A stretch of 64,000 bases of DNA from Theristus sp. LFF4_11 (lineage: Eukaryota; Nematoda; Chromadorea; Monhysterida; Xyalidae), in NCBI GenBank assembly GCA_030248135.1, contig JASANC010003464.1, positions 183,631 to 247,630 on the forward strand, given 5' to 3'. The notes under the pieces are model-generated. The model was not told the origin of the DNA, did not search any database, and worked only from the letters and a program-made list of their open reading frames with translations. A program made the translations under genes and the position numbers. How positions within the stretch are numbered: position 1 is the stretch's first letter; each line of letters begins with the position of its first letter. This document shows, piece by piece, positions 1-13,655 of this stretch.

Positions 1-2311
1 TGCTTCACACCGTCGTACAGTTTACATGTAGGTAGGGACAACTGTGCTACAAATAAATGATCACAAAATTACATTCTTACCATTCGCCTCTTTCAACCAC
101 CAAGGCAAGGAATTCAAAACATACATGCGTCGAACATCACTGTTTGAAACTCAATTTTCTTTAAATTCACACACACACACAGCAGTGCAGCACAGTGCAC
201 AGACTTGCAGTAGTTCACACCAGAGCATTGCTAAGACAGAATGCCACGTTTTGTGGTGACCATCAATATTGTGCAAATCGCTCGTCGATCTCAAATCAGA
301 GTAGTACTGCTGATTCATTGCTGGCGTTTTGATTCTTGCAACTGTGCGCACTTTTAATGAAATATTATTGCATTCACCGCAGTTGCACTGTTGTTTTCGT
401 ATGTATACTACATTACAATACACAGACACACAGATACACACACAGCAAACCAAATGTGTACAAGTCGAAACAAATTATGATTGATTATTTCAACGAGAGA
501 ACAGCAACAACAGCAGCAGCGACGACGAGCGAAATTATAAAGGCAAACATCGAAATTGATAGTGTCAAATCACGCGAAACGCGCATACAGTACACACAGC
601 TGCGAATTCAAAAAATGCCCGCATGAAACTCGATCAGCAGATGAAATTCGATTTAGTTTGAATGGGAAGAACTTTATTCGATGTGCATGAGTGCACGCAA
701 GTTGCAGGCTACATCAACGACTCATTCAGTCATCTCATTAGCAACTGATTATGTTGCTAGCAGTGTGCAACGGTTAGCGCATGCACGCGTGCGCAGCGTG
801 TCATGTGCTACTAATTCAATCTGCCAGCCATTCGCGGTGCTCCTGTGTGCTTCACACATTGTTACGATTGATTGGCCGACCAGATTGTATCATTAGGCCG
901 AGTCACCACGACACGAGTCACTCGGGCAAGGTGGAAAGCCGTTTGTTTATGACAAGTTTTGTGATCGCGACAGACTAAACCACGATGTGAGATTCGGGGA
1001 CTCAACGAAAACTGACAATGTGAATTGTGCAGCGAAAGTAACATACGTATTACGGCTGACACAATAGTGTGTCGCTGCAACGTTTACAGAACGCAGCAGG
1101 GCAGACACAGTTTGATTCGAGTGGACACGAGACGTCACGTGCGCTAACCGCATTCAGTCGCTCATTCGAGTGACGTGTGCGCTAATGTGCTCTGACGAGT
1201 TCACTGCGTGCTGTGCGGCCGAGCCAACCATGCGCAGCGGCACGCTCTCTTTTGTCAATGCAATTTTCGTATGTTTCGACATCTGAATAAAGGGGAATCA
1301 TTGAACGGTGATTTTAATTATTGCGCCCCGTGTACAGTGTGCGTGTGTGCTCTGATGCAAAAGTTTGCCAGATTACCAAATCGCACACTATTCCAGTGCA
1401 CGCATTAAACGTGTGATCGGAGTTAGTGGCAATGAGAAGATCTGATTATTTATAGTGCACCGTGCCGTGCGTGTCTGGCGTTATGCAGCCTCGTTTGTGT
1501 GCTGATGTTGAATTAAATTTCACTGAAATTGCAAAATTAAATCACTAAAATTCACTACACACCACGCAGTCGGTGGTGACTTGATTTTTGATGTCGAAAT
1601 CTGTCGTCACAATGCTGCACAACATAAGTGATGTGCTCGCATTATTGTTTCGGAATCAATCGTAAACGACGTTTTGCAATTTTTGGTTGTTTGATTCAAT
1701 TAAGGTTTTTTTTCCCTGAGACGATCGTTTCCTTCTCAGACAAGCGTCAAGCCATCAGTGCATGCATTGCATTCATTGTGCGGCAATTTGCTCTGTGTGT
1801 CATCGCAGTCGAAGCGTTTGCTTTTTTCTTTGACAAAAACTTGAACTTAGAAACGATAACTGCCAAAAGGACAGTTAAACGATGGTCATGCACATAACTG
1901 CCGATCAATGACAGTTTTATTGGAAATTTCAAATCAACTTTGAATTCGAGCACGCGTTCATGTTCGACAAAAGTAACCGAACATTTGCATTTTTATTTCT
2001 CAACCGTGCGGTTTTTTTGTGAATGACAAACCGCAACACATGAAGTGAGTCTGATTTGAAAAAGGCCATGCCGCCCGCATTGTGTGTTCTGAATAAATAA
2101 AAAACGCTAATGCATTGTAAAATCGTAAAATTAGGAAACAACGACGTCCATGGCTGCCGTTACGGGAACGCTCAATTTATGGGAGCACGCTCCGCGTATA
2201 CACGCGACTTTTATGTTTTACTGCAGCGCTTAATGGCAATCGACAACGAATTTATGGTTAATCACAATTGAAGTTGAACACGTCGACAAACCGTGCAAAA
2301 CAGAGATGGTA

Positions 2312-2530
2312 CGGTATGGCCGATGAAACATGCAGCTTTTTCAGGGTACAAGGCTTGAATAAAATAAAAGCTTGTGTATCCAATTGATCGTGCTTTTAAA
2401 ACTGATTAATTTATTCGTGCTATTTTGTTCGGTCTTTGTTCATTGCAATTGGCAAGATTGGCAAACATCTTGGCATTTTTTTGGAAAAACAACCCCTAGT
2501 CTGCAACTAACCTCGCTTTAATTGAGAAAA
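2312..2530 (+). mobile_element. Decayed copy of the CAGTATGGCCG mini-transposon
   Basis: The sequence starting at ACGGTATGGCCGATGAAACA and running to the CCCCTAGTCTGC motif matches, with many substitutions, the better-preserved element at 50479-50744. Shared blocks are the GCAGCTTTTTTCAGGGT block near the left end and the AACxCCTAGTCTGC block near the right. The right terminal repeat is not recognisable here. It is noncoding. Confidence 0.5.
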
Positions 2531-2689
2531 CGAGGACTGCAGATAAAATTTTGAAAAAGGATTCAATGAGTGAGTATGTACATAATTACCGTATATATGG
2601 TGTGATTGATTTCACATCGCTCAATCAACGTCAGAAGTTTAGTTGAAACCATGAAAATGCTTGACAACAAGCAACTTGCCGAGCTGCGT

Positions 2690-2830
2690 ACAGCTGTGGA
2701 CAATATGGCCGGTTCACTTGGGCTATTTTGAATTGCCACATAATGATTGAAGCTATATAGTTGTTTTCTATGTTCGTCTGCCAAGGAATTGAGTCGCAGA
2801 TCCAAAAGAAAAGATAATACAACACTACAT
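2690..2830 (+). repeat. Interspersed repeat relic, copy 1 of 3
   Basis: A block with TTTTGAATTGCCACATAA, GATTGAAG and GAGTCGCAGA is shared with sequences near 9835-10010 and 37528-37690. The copies share order and spacing of these words but no terminal repeats that I can define, so the superfamily is unknown. It has no coding content. Confidence 0.45.
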
Positions 2831-5483
2831 GCACCACTCAGATGTTTCACCAGTGACAAAGTTCAAGGTGGCTGCTGTGAATTGTGATGGAAAGCAAACG
2901 AAGCATCAGCATTTTCTTGGTTATCCCATAGATCACCGTCAAACTGCGCCATATCACCAAAATGTGCCAGTCATTTGGTGATGGCTGCAACTGGCGTCCA
3001 CGCTGAGCGTCCATTAATCATGTGCAGTTTATGATGATGCCGGCCAGCTGTCAACAGAGCATTTCAACCGAAAATATGAGGCAAATGTATGTTTCAATGG
3101 GCCAATAGCTGTAGCTGTACTCAACGTGCTCAACATCACCGTGTGCTGTTTATTGCATCAACCGTGTCCACTATCGACAACACATAAACGGACGGAGAAA
3201 TGAGCATGTATAAAAACAACAAACAACGAGAAGTCGTAAAAACGTCAATGTTGGCGGCGGCGCTTTGATGCAGAGAAATTATTGGCGTGCACTGAGTCGT
3301 TCGGTACCATTGAACTAATAAACTTTGTTACAGCATCAATTTTATTGCATTACAAACGGGCTTTCAGCCTTTACGCAGACCGCCACACGCGTTTTTTATG
3401 GCACACACAGTATTCACTGATTTAGTTGGATGTTCCTCTGAACCATAAGAACTTTGATTGATGCCAGTAAAACGAATCGCACGAAAGGGAACATCAAGAG
3501 AAGAAACAACGGTCGCTAAGGCCAGTGGAGCGAGTGCAAAATGTTGTTTGTTCCTTAACATTTTCCCAAAAAATCATGATTGATCATCTTCCGTAGAAAC
3601 CACCACGGTGAGAAACTACCATGATTTGCGTTTCTTTCCGCAAAAAACGGATCATTGTTTTATCGGAGTTTCCTGCTTTTTAGCGAAATAAAATGGGTGG
3701 ATGGATGGATTGTGTGAGCGGAGAAGAAGGTTGATTCGCTATTTTGAATTTCGACCGGTTTTAAAGTTGGAGACGTTATTTTTTTTGAAGGAAACCTTTC
3801 TGTACAGCGCAGAGATACATTGTAAGACCAACCGTATCAGTCTCAAAGTTGCTCCTTTTTAACGCAGTAAACAGCAATAACGAACTGAACAATGGGATAA
3901 ATTTATTGCGTCGAGAACTCAATATGCTGGCAGAAGAACGTACAGCGGTGTCAGAGGACCTAGGCCAAACCAAACCATCAATGCCACACCGTTAATTTAT
4001 GGTATCTCATGCCAGCTGAAAACGATGTAATATATACCAACCAAACCAATGGTCAATTTCAATCGTCCTGGCATTTATGAGCGCATTTTTCTGTGACTGA
4101 GTTATTGAAACGATCGTAAACAAACGGACGCTACGGAGCCTGTATATTTATTTTTCTCCATAATGAAGGTGATCCAAAATGAGTAAAAATAAATCTTCAG
4201 TAATGTTCAACTACAGAGGCGCATACACAAACGCTGCTTCGCTCTCTCTCTCTCCATCGCTCCGTTTTTCTCCCACAGGCAACCGGACGAGCGCGGGGTG
4301 TAATAAATTTTGAAATATTCACTGGAATGTGACGTGTACACGGTCATAATTCATTACCGTTCAGTGTAATAGAGGGGGGCAGAGAGCCTTTCGAGAGCAT
4401 CGCAGTATTGGCACGTTGGCAGGGCAGCAGCAATATAAAGTGCAGATGATTTAATGACGAGCGGGCGCACAGTCGACGGCAAGATTGATGGTGTATTAAA
4501 TGATCCATCGATCTTAGTGGCAAGATGAAATGCGCCGTGCCGCAGACGCAGAGCACGCACAGTACACAGATGCCAGCGAGACGCAATGCGCGACCATAAA
4601 TCAGCGCTGTGCGTTGTGAACAGTGAAACACACAGAAAACGCTGTGCGGCCATCATTCTCGCACTCGTGCTCTATGCTGCCTTCCATCCATGCGCCCGCC
4701 AATAAAACTCGCCCCGCTGCATACTTGTCATATTCGGCGACGAAAAATGATATGTGCTGTCTCACTGTCCATCTGCATACGGACGGTTTTACGACGGCAC
4801 ACTTTATGACTGATGTGATAAACTGTTGCCTGCATCCAGGCCACACCACAATGGCTGCCTTTTTTCCGAGCAACGCAGGGACACAATCAGCGACAACAAA
4901 CAACACCAACAACATGGTTACACTGTATGTACTACATGTATGTGGATTGCACTTATGGTCGTGAAACCTTCAACACACAAAACAACGATGCTGTTTGGGC
5001 CTGGAGGTGGACAGCGGTCAATCAGTCTGCTGTTCATTTTCGACGCTTTTATGGGCTGTTTCTTGGAGCTCGTAAATCAGTCTTCAGTTGATTGCTTTGT
5101 GGCCGCAGTGAAACGTTCCATCTCGCCGGTATGTGCGATCGTTAACTTTTATTTGCGAAACACACGTCGGCTCATTGCAAGAGAAAACACACAGGCCATA
5201 AATTACTGCCCAGTTGAACACACGGCACAAGCACAACTGATTGCCTCAAACACTGCGCAATGAAATATTCAATAAATATCAGCATTCGGGGATTTTTTAC
5301 CAGAAACTAAACGCACAATTTGCTCATGTTCTTATTCAAACTGTGCTGTAATCTGCTCCGAGCTTTTCATTTTATCTTGTTTGGCGTCACTTGCTTTTGA
5401 AAGGTGTCTTACAAACGCAAGAACACAATAATGACCTGGAAAGCATTACCTTCTGCGTCAGTGATCTACAAAAACAGAAACTA

Positions 5484-6104
5484 TGCACAGGGTGATCCAA
5501 AAAAACTACCCGATAAGAATCTGCTCTAGTCGCCAACGAATGGATGGTTTGGGCTAAAATTTTAATCCCACATCACCCGTAGTAATAAAACATTTATTTA
5601 AAAATTGAATTGGTCCACCCAACAGAGTGGTCCAAAAGTAATGGGTGCCCGTGCAACTTTGAACCGCTCTAACTCGTCAACGGTTGGATCGTTTGAGCTG
5701 AAATTTTAGTCACTTACTTAGGAAGCGCAAACTTAGTCCTCTACAAATTTTTAGCCCAAACGAAAGAGTATTGCCCCTGTGCGGAAGCAAAGTTCGAAAA
5801 AAACGAATTTTTGCATGAAAAACTGCAGTTTTTCAATCTCACATCGGATTTATTCATCGATAACGTCACAAATTGAACAAAAAACTGTCAACCATTTCGT
5901 TTCGCATTCAGTATAGCCCACGTGCTGAAACGCATTCACGCTCATTTCTTTTATCGAGTCCTTGGTTTTCGGCTTTTGCGCCTGAAATTTAAATTTCAAC
6001 ACAAAAAAGTTATATGTGATGCTTGGTTAAAATTTCAGGCTATCCATCCGTTGGCGAGCTAGAGCCGCTTCTTAACGTGTAGTTTTTTTGGATCACCCTG
6101 TGCA
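5484..6104. mobile_element. MITE with 26-bp perfect terminal inverted repeats
   Basis: The left end TGCACAGGGTGATCCAAAAA and the right end are perfect inverted copies over about 26 bp (5484-5509 and 6079-6104). The roughly 620-bp interior has no long frame. A second motif inside (near 5620, GAGTGGTCCAAAAGTAATGG) resembles a related terminus, which suggests a composite or nested structure. The CAGGGTGATCC-type terminus is typical of Tc1/mariner-like elements. A clean TA duplication directly at the ends is not seen, so the exact boundary may be off by a few bases. Confidence 0.8.
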
Positions 6105-7891
6105 GTAATTGCTTTGCAGCTTCCAACGCTTGCTCAAACTGTCAACTGTGAACAACATCAGTTCGAGAAGTTTGCTTTTCAGGAGTGCCCAAAAACACAC
6201 ACGCACGCAGAGTTGGTACGATCGTGTTTTTTGCAGTTCTGCAGTGGTGCACGCACACTCTCGGGCGGCTCGTTTGTCATGCAACGTGTCCGACCTGTCC
6301 AGCGCGATGCCTCTCGGTTTCATCGTTTTCGCCCCTGCGAGTGTCTAACTAATGTGCCGCCATTTATTTGCGGCGTTTTCTTTCTGTTTTGCCATTTTTC
6401 AACTGCATTCCATCGAATATATATGCCCCCGCCGGGCGCGCGTCTATAGCCATTTTAATAAATGACGTTTTGTCTGAAACGATGTAATTTATTATTAGCG
6501 CTGCAAAAAGCCGTTCGCGTTTTGTTTGCTGCCTCCCATGTATGATATTCTGCTACATTTTTACACCGCTGAGACACTGCAAAACATGTCGACCACAAGA
6601 TTTATATATTTTTTGCTGAGCTCTGGCAATTGCTGCTTGGGATGCGCTCGCTGAAGGGCAGCATTGAGCAACAGGGACTGGCTTGAATCCGCATTATGCA
6701 AAACTTGAAGAACCGAACCGTTGCTAAACGGACAGCGACGGGTACAATGACATTAGAATGTGAAGCATGTCGCAGATGAATCACACGTATCCAAACGTTT
6801 GTTCAGTAACATTCGCATTCACGAGTTGATTTCGCCATTTCGTTCTTCCACGGTATTAGTATAGATATAACAACTTTACGTCCAATGAATACAACTCAGT
6901 TTTGGCAGAGTATTACGGAGGAGACAGGAAGTAAGTATGTACCAAACGGGCGTTACTTTGATGATCAATCGCTGAGTGTCGTTAAGGGAGCTTTATAAAA
7001 TTGATGTGTGCACTAAATGAATCGTAAATCAACGAGCCGTACATAGCAAATCTGAGTGAAAACAGAGTACAGGCAGCGCAGTGACAGCTTCTCGTTCGGC
7101 TGTGTGTTTCCCAGCGCAGTACATCTGTCCTTCCAATAATGGACGTTGATAAATGGATGTTCAGTGAAAGACAACAATCGATCAACAGCGCTCAACTCAA
7201 AAGCAGCAACTGCTGTTGTTGTTGTTGTTGTTGGCGGTGTCGCATTCAACACAACGTCTCGTTTATCAATTATAGTTCGCAGTGAGGTTCAGTTTTTTTT
7301 GTTGAATGACATCTTGCGTTTTCATTTTGAGCAACAGAGAGGTCGACAGCACGATGTCAAATGATCGCCCATTGTTTATTATCGGTACAGCAACAGAAAA
7401 AACAGCTGAAAACAGTGAATTCGTGAAAACAGCAAGAAACGAGCGCAGACAACGCCAGCAAATGTGGCGGAACAGATCTCAACACTGAATGTGCACGTTA
7501 CACGTAATAACTGATGAACAAAAAGGAACAGCATTGTAACCACCGAACTACCTATTGTGAATTTATTCAAACGTGTCCGGACTAAAATGACGTCATTTGC
7601 TTTAAAAATGCCCGTTTGTCAAAGTACAGGCACTAAAATGTCAGTTTGGTGTGACTGATTTGACATTCACCATTTGTTTACGGGAAGAAATCGGCTAAGC
7701 GGAAAGTGGTTTGCTGTGAACGGCAAGCGCATGTTTGGCGGCACATGACGTCATTTCAAACAGGTTTAAAAAATAGGTCATACATGTACCCCATTGATCG
7801 GGGTTATACCGATGATGAGAACAAACGAGATCTGAGCAAGAAATGTTACGAACAAACATCGAGAGCTGATGCGAGGTGTAGTAGTATGCGA

Positions 7892-10800
7892 TTACTGAAG
7901 CAGCAGACGGTCAACGAGCAGCACGCTCATGGCGTCCGTGGCGGCGAGCAGACGGGTGTCGGCGACGTCAATGGCGTTCACAGGGCAGCCGTGATCAGGC
8001 AGCACACTGGTCAGCCGCAGCCGCTCGCACAGCACGTCCGCACACGTCAGCCACGCACTCGGCCCACTGCCGGCGCCCAGTCGCTCATTGCTGCAATGGT
8101 CACGCACACCGGCCAGGTCGCATTGGGAAAGCTGGTGATGCTGTTGGAAACTGTGTGAAGTGATCGTGTGATAACCATGCACTGTTTTGCTTTGTTTTTT
8201 TGATTCATTGTATTTGTTGTTTGTTTTTGTTTGTTCAGGCTCCATGCATTGTTTCATTCACGTTTTTTGATCAACAAAAACAGTGACAGCCGATCTAAGA
8301 ACTTTGCGAGCATTTTTCCCTTCTTCGTGGTGGTGCCACAGGAACATTTAACTGGATTATATGCCAGCACAACACTAACACATTGCAATTTACAGTAGAG
8401 TTCGGGGATAAAGTTGAGTTGCGGGATCAAATTTTAAAAAAAATGGCGCCGTAACAGTTGCGACCAACTTCAAAAATGTTCAGAAAAAAACTTACTTTCC
8501 AGATGCACTTTTACAGTGTGAAATTGAATCAGCATGAAACCATGTTTAAAAAACCCATGGAAGGAAGATTTTGGGAATCAGGAATGAGGTGACTACAAGA
8601 TTAGCACGTTACTGAAATGTTCACACCAAGACGTCCAAAAGTGTTTGCTCCCTGGGACACCCCTCCCCTAGCACTTGACACAACAGCAACGGCTCAAACG
8701 GCCACGTGCATGGCACGGAACGCTCACTCGTACGAGCAGCACGTTTGCGAGCGCATTAGAGAAAGCGCGCACGCACGCACGAAGAACTAATTGCTACACG
8801 AGCAACCGTTGTTTTCTAATTGCCCTGGCAGTTTGCGATGGGCAACTCGACAAAACTTTATTCGAGGTGATCGAACCTTCGGGCTTACAAGAAAAAATAC
8901 TCTCAGTACAATAGTGGAAGTGCAAAACACACGACAGTCAGCTGATCGGCTGTGTTTGAATTCGGCTCGCTGATTAGCCCAGCCAGCTCGATACAGCCAA
9001 TCAGCATAGCAGAAGCAGACTCAAATTTCTGAATGCCGAAGTCGAATTGCACGAATTTTGACATTTTTACGAGGCATGCGTTGATCTCAGCAGAAAGAAT
9101 GCAACGTTGCAACTGATGGTCTCCCGCAAAAGGGTGATGGGTAAGTAAAAATACTGCTACACCATCAAAACCGGCCAGAATCAAAATAACTGGTACGTAC
9201 TGATACGCATGCACGCGGTTGCGCATTGCAACACTTTCACGGAGCCGTGACTTCAAACGTGACCTACCCAATATTGGCGTCACGGAACGCAGACAGGTCC
9301 CAGTGCAGCACAACGCCGTCGTCGTCGCAGCTGAAGCCATTCTCTTGGTACTGCGCGTGGAATTTGATCTGACCAAGAAATGTTGACGAATAAAACTGAG
9401 CAAACAGTTACGAAGTTGTCCTGTTTACAACGCGTGAAATCACTCGAAAACAAGATTCAACAGACAGACACGGGCGAACAGGCTGCACTCTGCAGCATTG
9501 AGCCACTACGCACCTGCCAAACGGGCGCATCAGCCAACTGGATCGTGTCGGGCGTTGTGTCGCTCAGTTGGCGCAGATCAACGAACGCGAGCGCGCCCGA
9601 GCGGCCACCGACGGCGACGAGATGCGGCTGTGCAGGGCGAGCGGCGACGCTGGTGACGCCCGAGCTGGCAGCGACGAACGCACACGCCGCTGGGGGCGTC
9701 GGCGCACGCACGTCGCACACGTGCACATGCCCGCTGAGTGTGCCCGTCACCACCGGAAACAGGCAGCAGCAAGCGCTCGCACAAAACGCTCACCCGCACC
9801 ACCGGCTGGCATATTTTCTTTTGGTCCCGAGACTCAATGCGCGCATGGACATGTAAACAGTTTCATGCATGGACGCGGATATTCAAAGTAAAGTGATCCG
9901 AGTCCCCCAAATAGGGCCTGGTCACTTAGTCTATCTCCAATTGTTCTATAAAGATTGAAGCTATCTTTCATTTCCACGTCTGCAAACGCATTGAGTCGCA
10001 GAACATAAAAAAATGATAATAATCTACGCTTGAATCATGTGAACCGGTGCATGCACGCACAGCATTCATTGACCAGAAAACAGGGTTGAATACAAGTAAC
10101 TCGGTAATGAATCAATGCAGATCCCGAACAAATTCAAACGTAGCTGGCGTCTTACCTGCGACCTGGCGACGTGCGCACAGCAACAGCAACTGGTGAGAGG
10201 ACGTTGGTCGTTGACGGACGGCGTCACGGACACACTGGGACGGCGCACATCGAGCACACGGACGCAGCCGTCGTTGCCGACAGTGACCAGTTCGCTTCTG
10301 CACAAACGCTCAATTGGAACGCGCTGATTCAGAACAGCTGCTCGGTGGATGGAAGTGCTCAGACTCAAAACAATCAGCACTCGCTACCAAGACGACAAAC
10401 CAAAGACGTGGAGACAAGCAAAACAACGAAGACGCGAGACACCAGTGTCGTCGTGTTTGCACGTTCCCACATGCGAACGTTGACGGTGCTCGCACAAACC
10501 ACAAACTCGAACGAACCCATCCACTGAGAACGCAGTGCACTGCTTCGAATGCAACGTCGGCCAATGGGCCGTTCGGTGCAGCTGTGCGTTTGCTTCGTTT
10601 GGCGCAGCCAACAACGCGACGCCACGACCGGCCGACACCAACAGACGGGTGCTGTCGAGAAAACTGAAAATCAACAACACGCGTTCAGAGCTGAACTGAT
10701 GCGCCAATTTCGTGAACTAGCAAGACGCTGCACCAACCACAATCCAGTGACGTCCGCGCCAACGTTGTAGCTGGACAGCTTTGTGAACGGATCCCTGAAA

Positions 10801-11103
10801 CGGACAGCACAAATTGTTGCGAATCAAGGCACAATGATGCGTTGTTTGGGCACCTTGTTATGGGTATTTCTTGACCACGGTGCACATTTACCCAAGACCC
10901 ATCATCCGATTTCCATACCATTGGTGTGCATCATCGTTGTGTGTTTGTTGCTGCTCATTCAACTGCCACAGGGTCACCGCGTTGTCACTCGGTTCGTCCC
11001 AGGAGCCAGTGGCAAACGTGGACGGCTGCGCGTCACAGTTGCACCACGCAACGCCACTCAGTTTCTGGCCAACGTACTGACTGCGCACGTTCACTTCATC
11101 CAT
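7892..11103 (-). CDS. NUP43: Nucleoporin NUP43 orthologue (WD40)
   Basis: This is a WD40 subunit of the Nup107-160 outer-ring complex of the nuclear pore. Six minus-strand exons fit: 11103-10892, 10663-10517, 10297-10163, about 9775-9514, 9368-9268 and 8150-7892. They give about 371 residues, against 380 in human NUP43. The start at 11103 puts FATGSWD...VTLW near residue 30, as in NUP43. Further matches are ELVTVGNDGCVRVLDVR, HLVAVGGRSG, the ENGFSCDDDGVVLHWD block and the C-terminal VNAIDV...LLAATDA, the counterpart of the human VNTLDV...CGTDA end. Phases agree at every junction if exon 3 uses AG|GTCGCA; the neighbouring stronger CAG|GTAAG donor would break frame. A DVMDLQ-like stretch expected after exon 1 is not seen. 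Identity is confident; the exon 3-4 junction is less so. Confidence 0.88.
9835..10010 (+). repeat. Interspersed repeat copy 2 of 3 in a NUP43 intron
   Basis: The block with CAATGCGCGCATGGACATG, AAACAGTTTCATGCA, GTGATCCGAGTCCCCCA and ATAGGGCC aligns with 37528-37690 over about 170 bp at perhaps 75-80 percent by eye. It lies in the intron between exons 3 and 4 of the NUP43 gene. No terminal repeats or coding capacity were seen. Confidence 0.6.
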
Positions 11104-11831
11104 TCAATCTTGCTTTTGTAAACGTTTCTATTCAACAATAATTTTTTGTGTGTGCAACAATCCGGGTGGTCATCTGCCCATTCACTCGAGCACATTTGGT
11201 GCATTTACCAATTCTCATCAAAACAGTGTTTCTTCAATTTTGTGCATTGTTTGCTTGTTTTTCTACGCAGTGAAACAAACATGTGTTGTGAATTGGTGGA
11301 AAGGCGACGAATAAGTTCTCTAACAAAACACCAGAACTTTACGAATCACTCACAAAGGAAAAACTGCAATTGTTTGCTTCCGTAGCTTCAACGGATGTCG
11401 TTGAGAAAATGAATGGTCTCAAAACCAAAACAACCAGCAAACCAACATTTTACTTCCAAGAAAGACAAGAACCAACAGACCAGAGCAAAAAACAAGACGG
11501 TGAAAATAGGAGACAAACAAAATTCACTACATTCTTGCAGATGATTCATGCGAGCAGCCAAAAGTTGCTGAACAGAAACACACAAACTAACAATTCGATG
11601 AGAATTGTCGCAACGTGATAAGCCCCGTTTGGACGATTCTTGAACGTTTCTCAGTTTACCGTGCAGCACTTTTTGCATCTTATGAGGCAACCATAGATCC
11701 ATGCTTTTCTACAACACTTTGAGTAGAAAGTTCCGAAAAAAACTAAAAAATGAAATAAAAATTGAATAAGCCAAGAGGGCTTATCGTGTTGCAACACGTC
11801 CAACGTCGAGTCCATGAAAACTATGAAGGTG
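11104..11831. other. NUP43 upstream region, no gene seen
   Basis: No convincing exon is visible. The NUP43 start codon at 11103 lies just below this stretch, so its promoter and 5' UTR are expected here, but I recognise no specific element. Confidence 0.4.
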
Positions 11832-12008
11832 CGGTCAAACTCTACATTATGGAGAAACAACTGATTGGTTGGTGATCGGGTGAGGCATGCTTTCTGTGCA
11901 AGTGCAGACTTTGCTGTAAAGACAAAGTGTGTCCTGCACAGACAGCAAGCATGACGAGATGTGATCACCAACCAATCAGCTGATTGACTATAATTTAGAG
12001 TTCGACTG
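11832..12008. mobile_element. Short hairpin MITE, GATTGGTTGGTGATC family copy 1
   Basis: The two halves are imperfect inverted copies: GGTCAAACTCTACATTAT...CTGATTGGTTGGTGATC on the left, and the reverse complement, ending GAGTTCGACTG, on the right. The centre carries CATGCTTTCTGTGCA and its inverse. Three more copies lie at about 30555-30716, 61340-61495 and 63525-63735. The whole element could fold into one long hairpin and has no coding capacity. Confidence 0.75.
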
Positions 12009-12829
12009 CAACTATAATAAGTCCATTACCCTGTAAACAGTTCGTAATTATGTTTGAAAGTGTAAAAGTTTAGCACATGCTCTTCACAAGCTTATAATTT
12101 TATGGCAAGAACGACACCAAGGCAAAAGGAACGATATGGGCTGAGCGCTGCTGAGCAATGGGATTCACTTTGCAAGAAGAAATCAACTGACAAAAACCGA
12201 ACCTCAGCTCAGCCATTTATGTTCATCAGATCAATCAATACTCAGTACAGTTGTGATTATAATCAATTTATGATCTCGGTTCACGGAACCTGACGCTATG
12301 ATCCAAAAACAGAAACAGAAACAACGAGACATAGAAGAAAAACCAAAAGGCGACTCACATGGGCGAACCCAAAGACAGTTCGATTCGACTGAAAACTCAA
12401 AACCACTCAAACAAAACCAATATTGTTAATTTTCCAGCATATCAATTTGATTTGAAAAAATCTGGCTGGACGAATCGTTCTGAAACCGAACAGCATACTG
12501 CGCCTGCTCATTTTATCGGCTCGTGTACTATTCCGGCCCGCGAAATTCCGGCCCGTAAAATTCCGGCCCGCTCATTCCGGCCCGAAGAATTCCGGCCCGA
12601 AGAATTCCGGCCCGGAGAATTGCGGCCCGGAGAATTTTCGCCAGCAAGAACAATATTAAACCACACGAAGTGATTTTTGGTAAATAAATTCTTAAGTGAT
12701 TTTTATATTTGTTTAGAACTTGCTTGCAGTGACTTGTTGTAATCTGTGACTGGTTCCTAATCCTAAGCCAAGCCTTTTTGACAAGGTAAAAGGGTCACAA
12801 ATCCTGTTCATGATAAAAAAATTTAAAAA

Positions 12830-13655
12830 TGTAGTTTTTTTGTTTGTTTGTTTGTTCAATTTATTTCTGTGCAACAAAACCCAATAGCAGTTGAACACAA
12901 TGGCACACAAACAATGCGTGTAAATTTAATGCGCAATGGCACAACACAAGTGCCCGGTTCTTACCTAAATTCACATCAGAACTTCTACGATTACAAAAAC
13001 CGGACAGCTCAATCCTAACCTAAACAATCAAATAGATCAATGTATCAAGTCTTCGAAGTACGCATCTCCATGGCAATCTCCAGATTCAACCAAAAACCAA
13101 AGCCAATTCCATATTCCATATTCCAAAACTGCCTGTTTTCAATTTCTTTCACTTAGCAGGAAAGCAAACGAGAACAAAAAAAACTCTTCTGAGAAAGAAA
13201 GATCGAATTAGTGACGGAAACAAACGACAATGATTCATTGTTGAAAATAATAAAAACGAACCTTGATGTGGCAGCATGGATCGACCATATCTGTCTAAGG
13301 ACAGAGACAATCGACTTGAGTGAAGCGGGTTCGCAATCAAGAAAGAACAGATCTATATTTTGAAGAAAGATGATTGCAGATTTTTCTCATTTCGACGGAA
13401 TGAAGTTTGTGCTTGAATGCCCTGACTGAAGGAGCAGTGACAGTCCCATTTTCCAATTGATTCCAAATATTGATGGTTCTGATGGCCCAGTAATTTGCTC
13501 TTTGTGGTGAGTAGGTTCTATAGGTAGCCAGCTTCAGAGAGTGTCCTCTCATTCTTCGGTCATGTGAAACGAGTTTCAAAATTTCAGAGTCAGTCTGGCG
13601 AAAACACAAATTATTCAAGAATTTGTACACCATTATTTTTATTTTGTATTTTATA
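12830..13655 (-). mobile_element. 5'-truncated LINE tail inserted in the palindromic element
   Basis: This segment is absent from the sister element at 15323-15872 and is therefore an insertion. On the minus strand it carries a reverse-transcriptase C-terminal fragment (13633 to 13337). It ends at 12835-12856 in repeated CAAA units, as many non-LTR retrotransposon 3' ends do. Exact junctions are blurred because both flanks are A/T-rich. Confidence 0.7.
13337..13633 (-). pseudogene. LINE reverse transcriptase C-terminal fragment
   Basis: About 98 residues read RRMRGHSLKL...YRTYSPQRANYWAIRTINIWNQL...VTAPSVRAFKHKL. The RxxRGHxxKL, FFSxRxxxxWNSLP-like and APSVxxFKxxL pattern is the conserved tail downstream of the RT domain in CR1/Jockey-type LINEs (family knowledge). 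No catalytic YADD region is present, so this is a 5'-truncated dead copy. Confidence 0.8.

Larger units (their letters stand above)
1..7891. other. Gene-free stretch with transposon relics
   Basis: I find no reading frame here that combines splice sites, length and protein-like composition. Frames on both strands are short and mutually overlapping, as expected by chance. The stretch contains a CA microsatellite near 165-190, a decayed copy of the CAGTATGGCCG element near 2312-2530, a relic near 2690-2830 of a repeat also seen near 9.9 and 37.6 kb, and a clear terminal-inverted-repeat element at 5484-6104. The remainder is anonymous AT-rich sequence. Promoter or UTR sequence of a gene outside the window cannot be excluded. 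Confidence 0.6.

Noticed and set aside
4344..5263. Open frames of 95-145 codons near 4.3-5.3 kb
   Set aside because: They overlap on opposite strands, show no recognisable motif and no coherent acceptor-donor set.
7706..8158. 150-codon plus-strand frame near 7.7-8.2 kb
   Set aside because: It is the antisense shadow of the last NUP43 exon (8150-7892).
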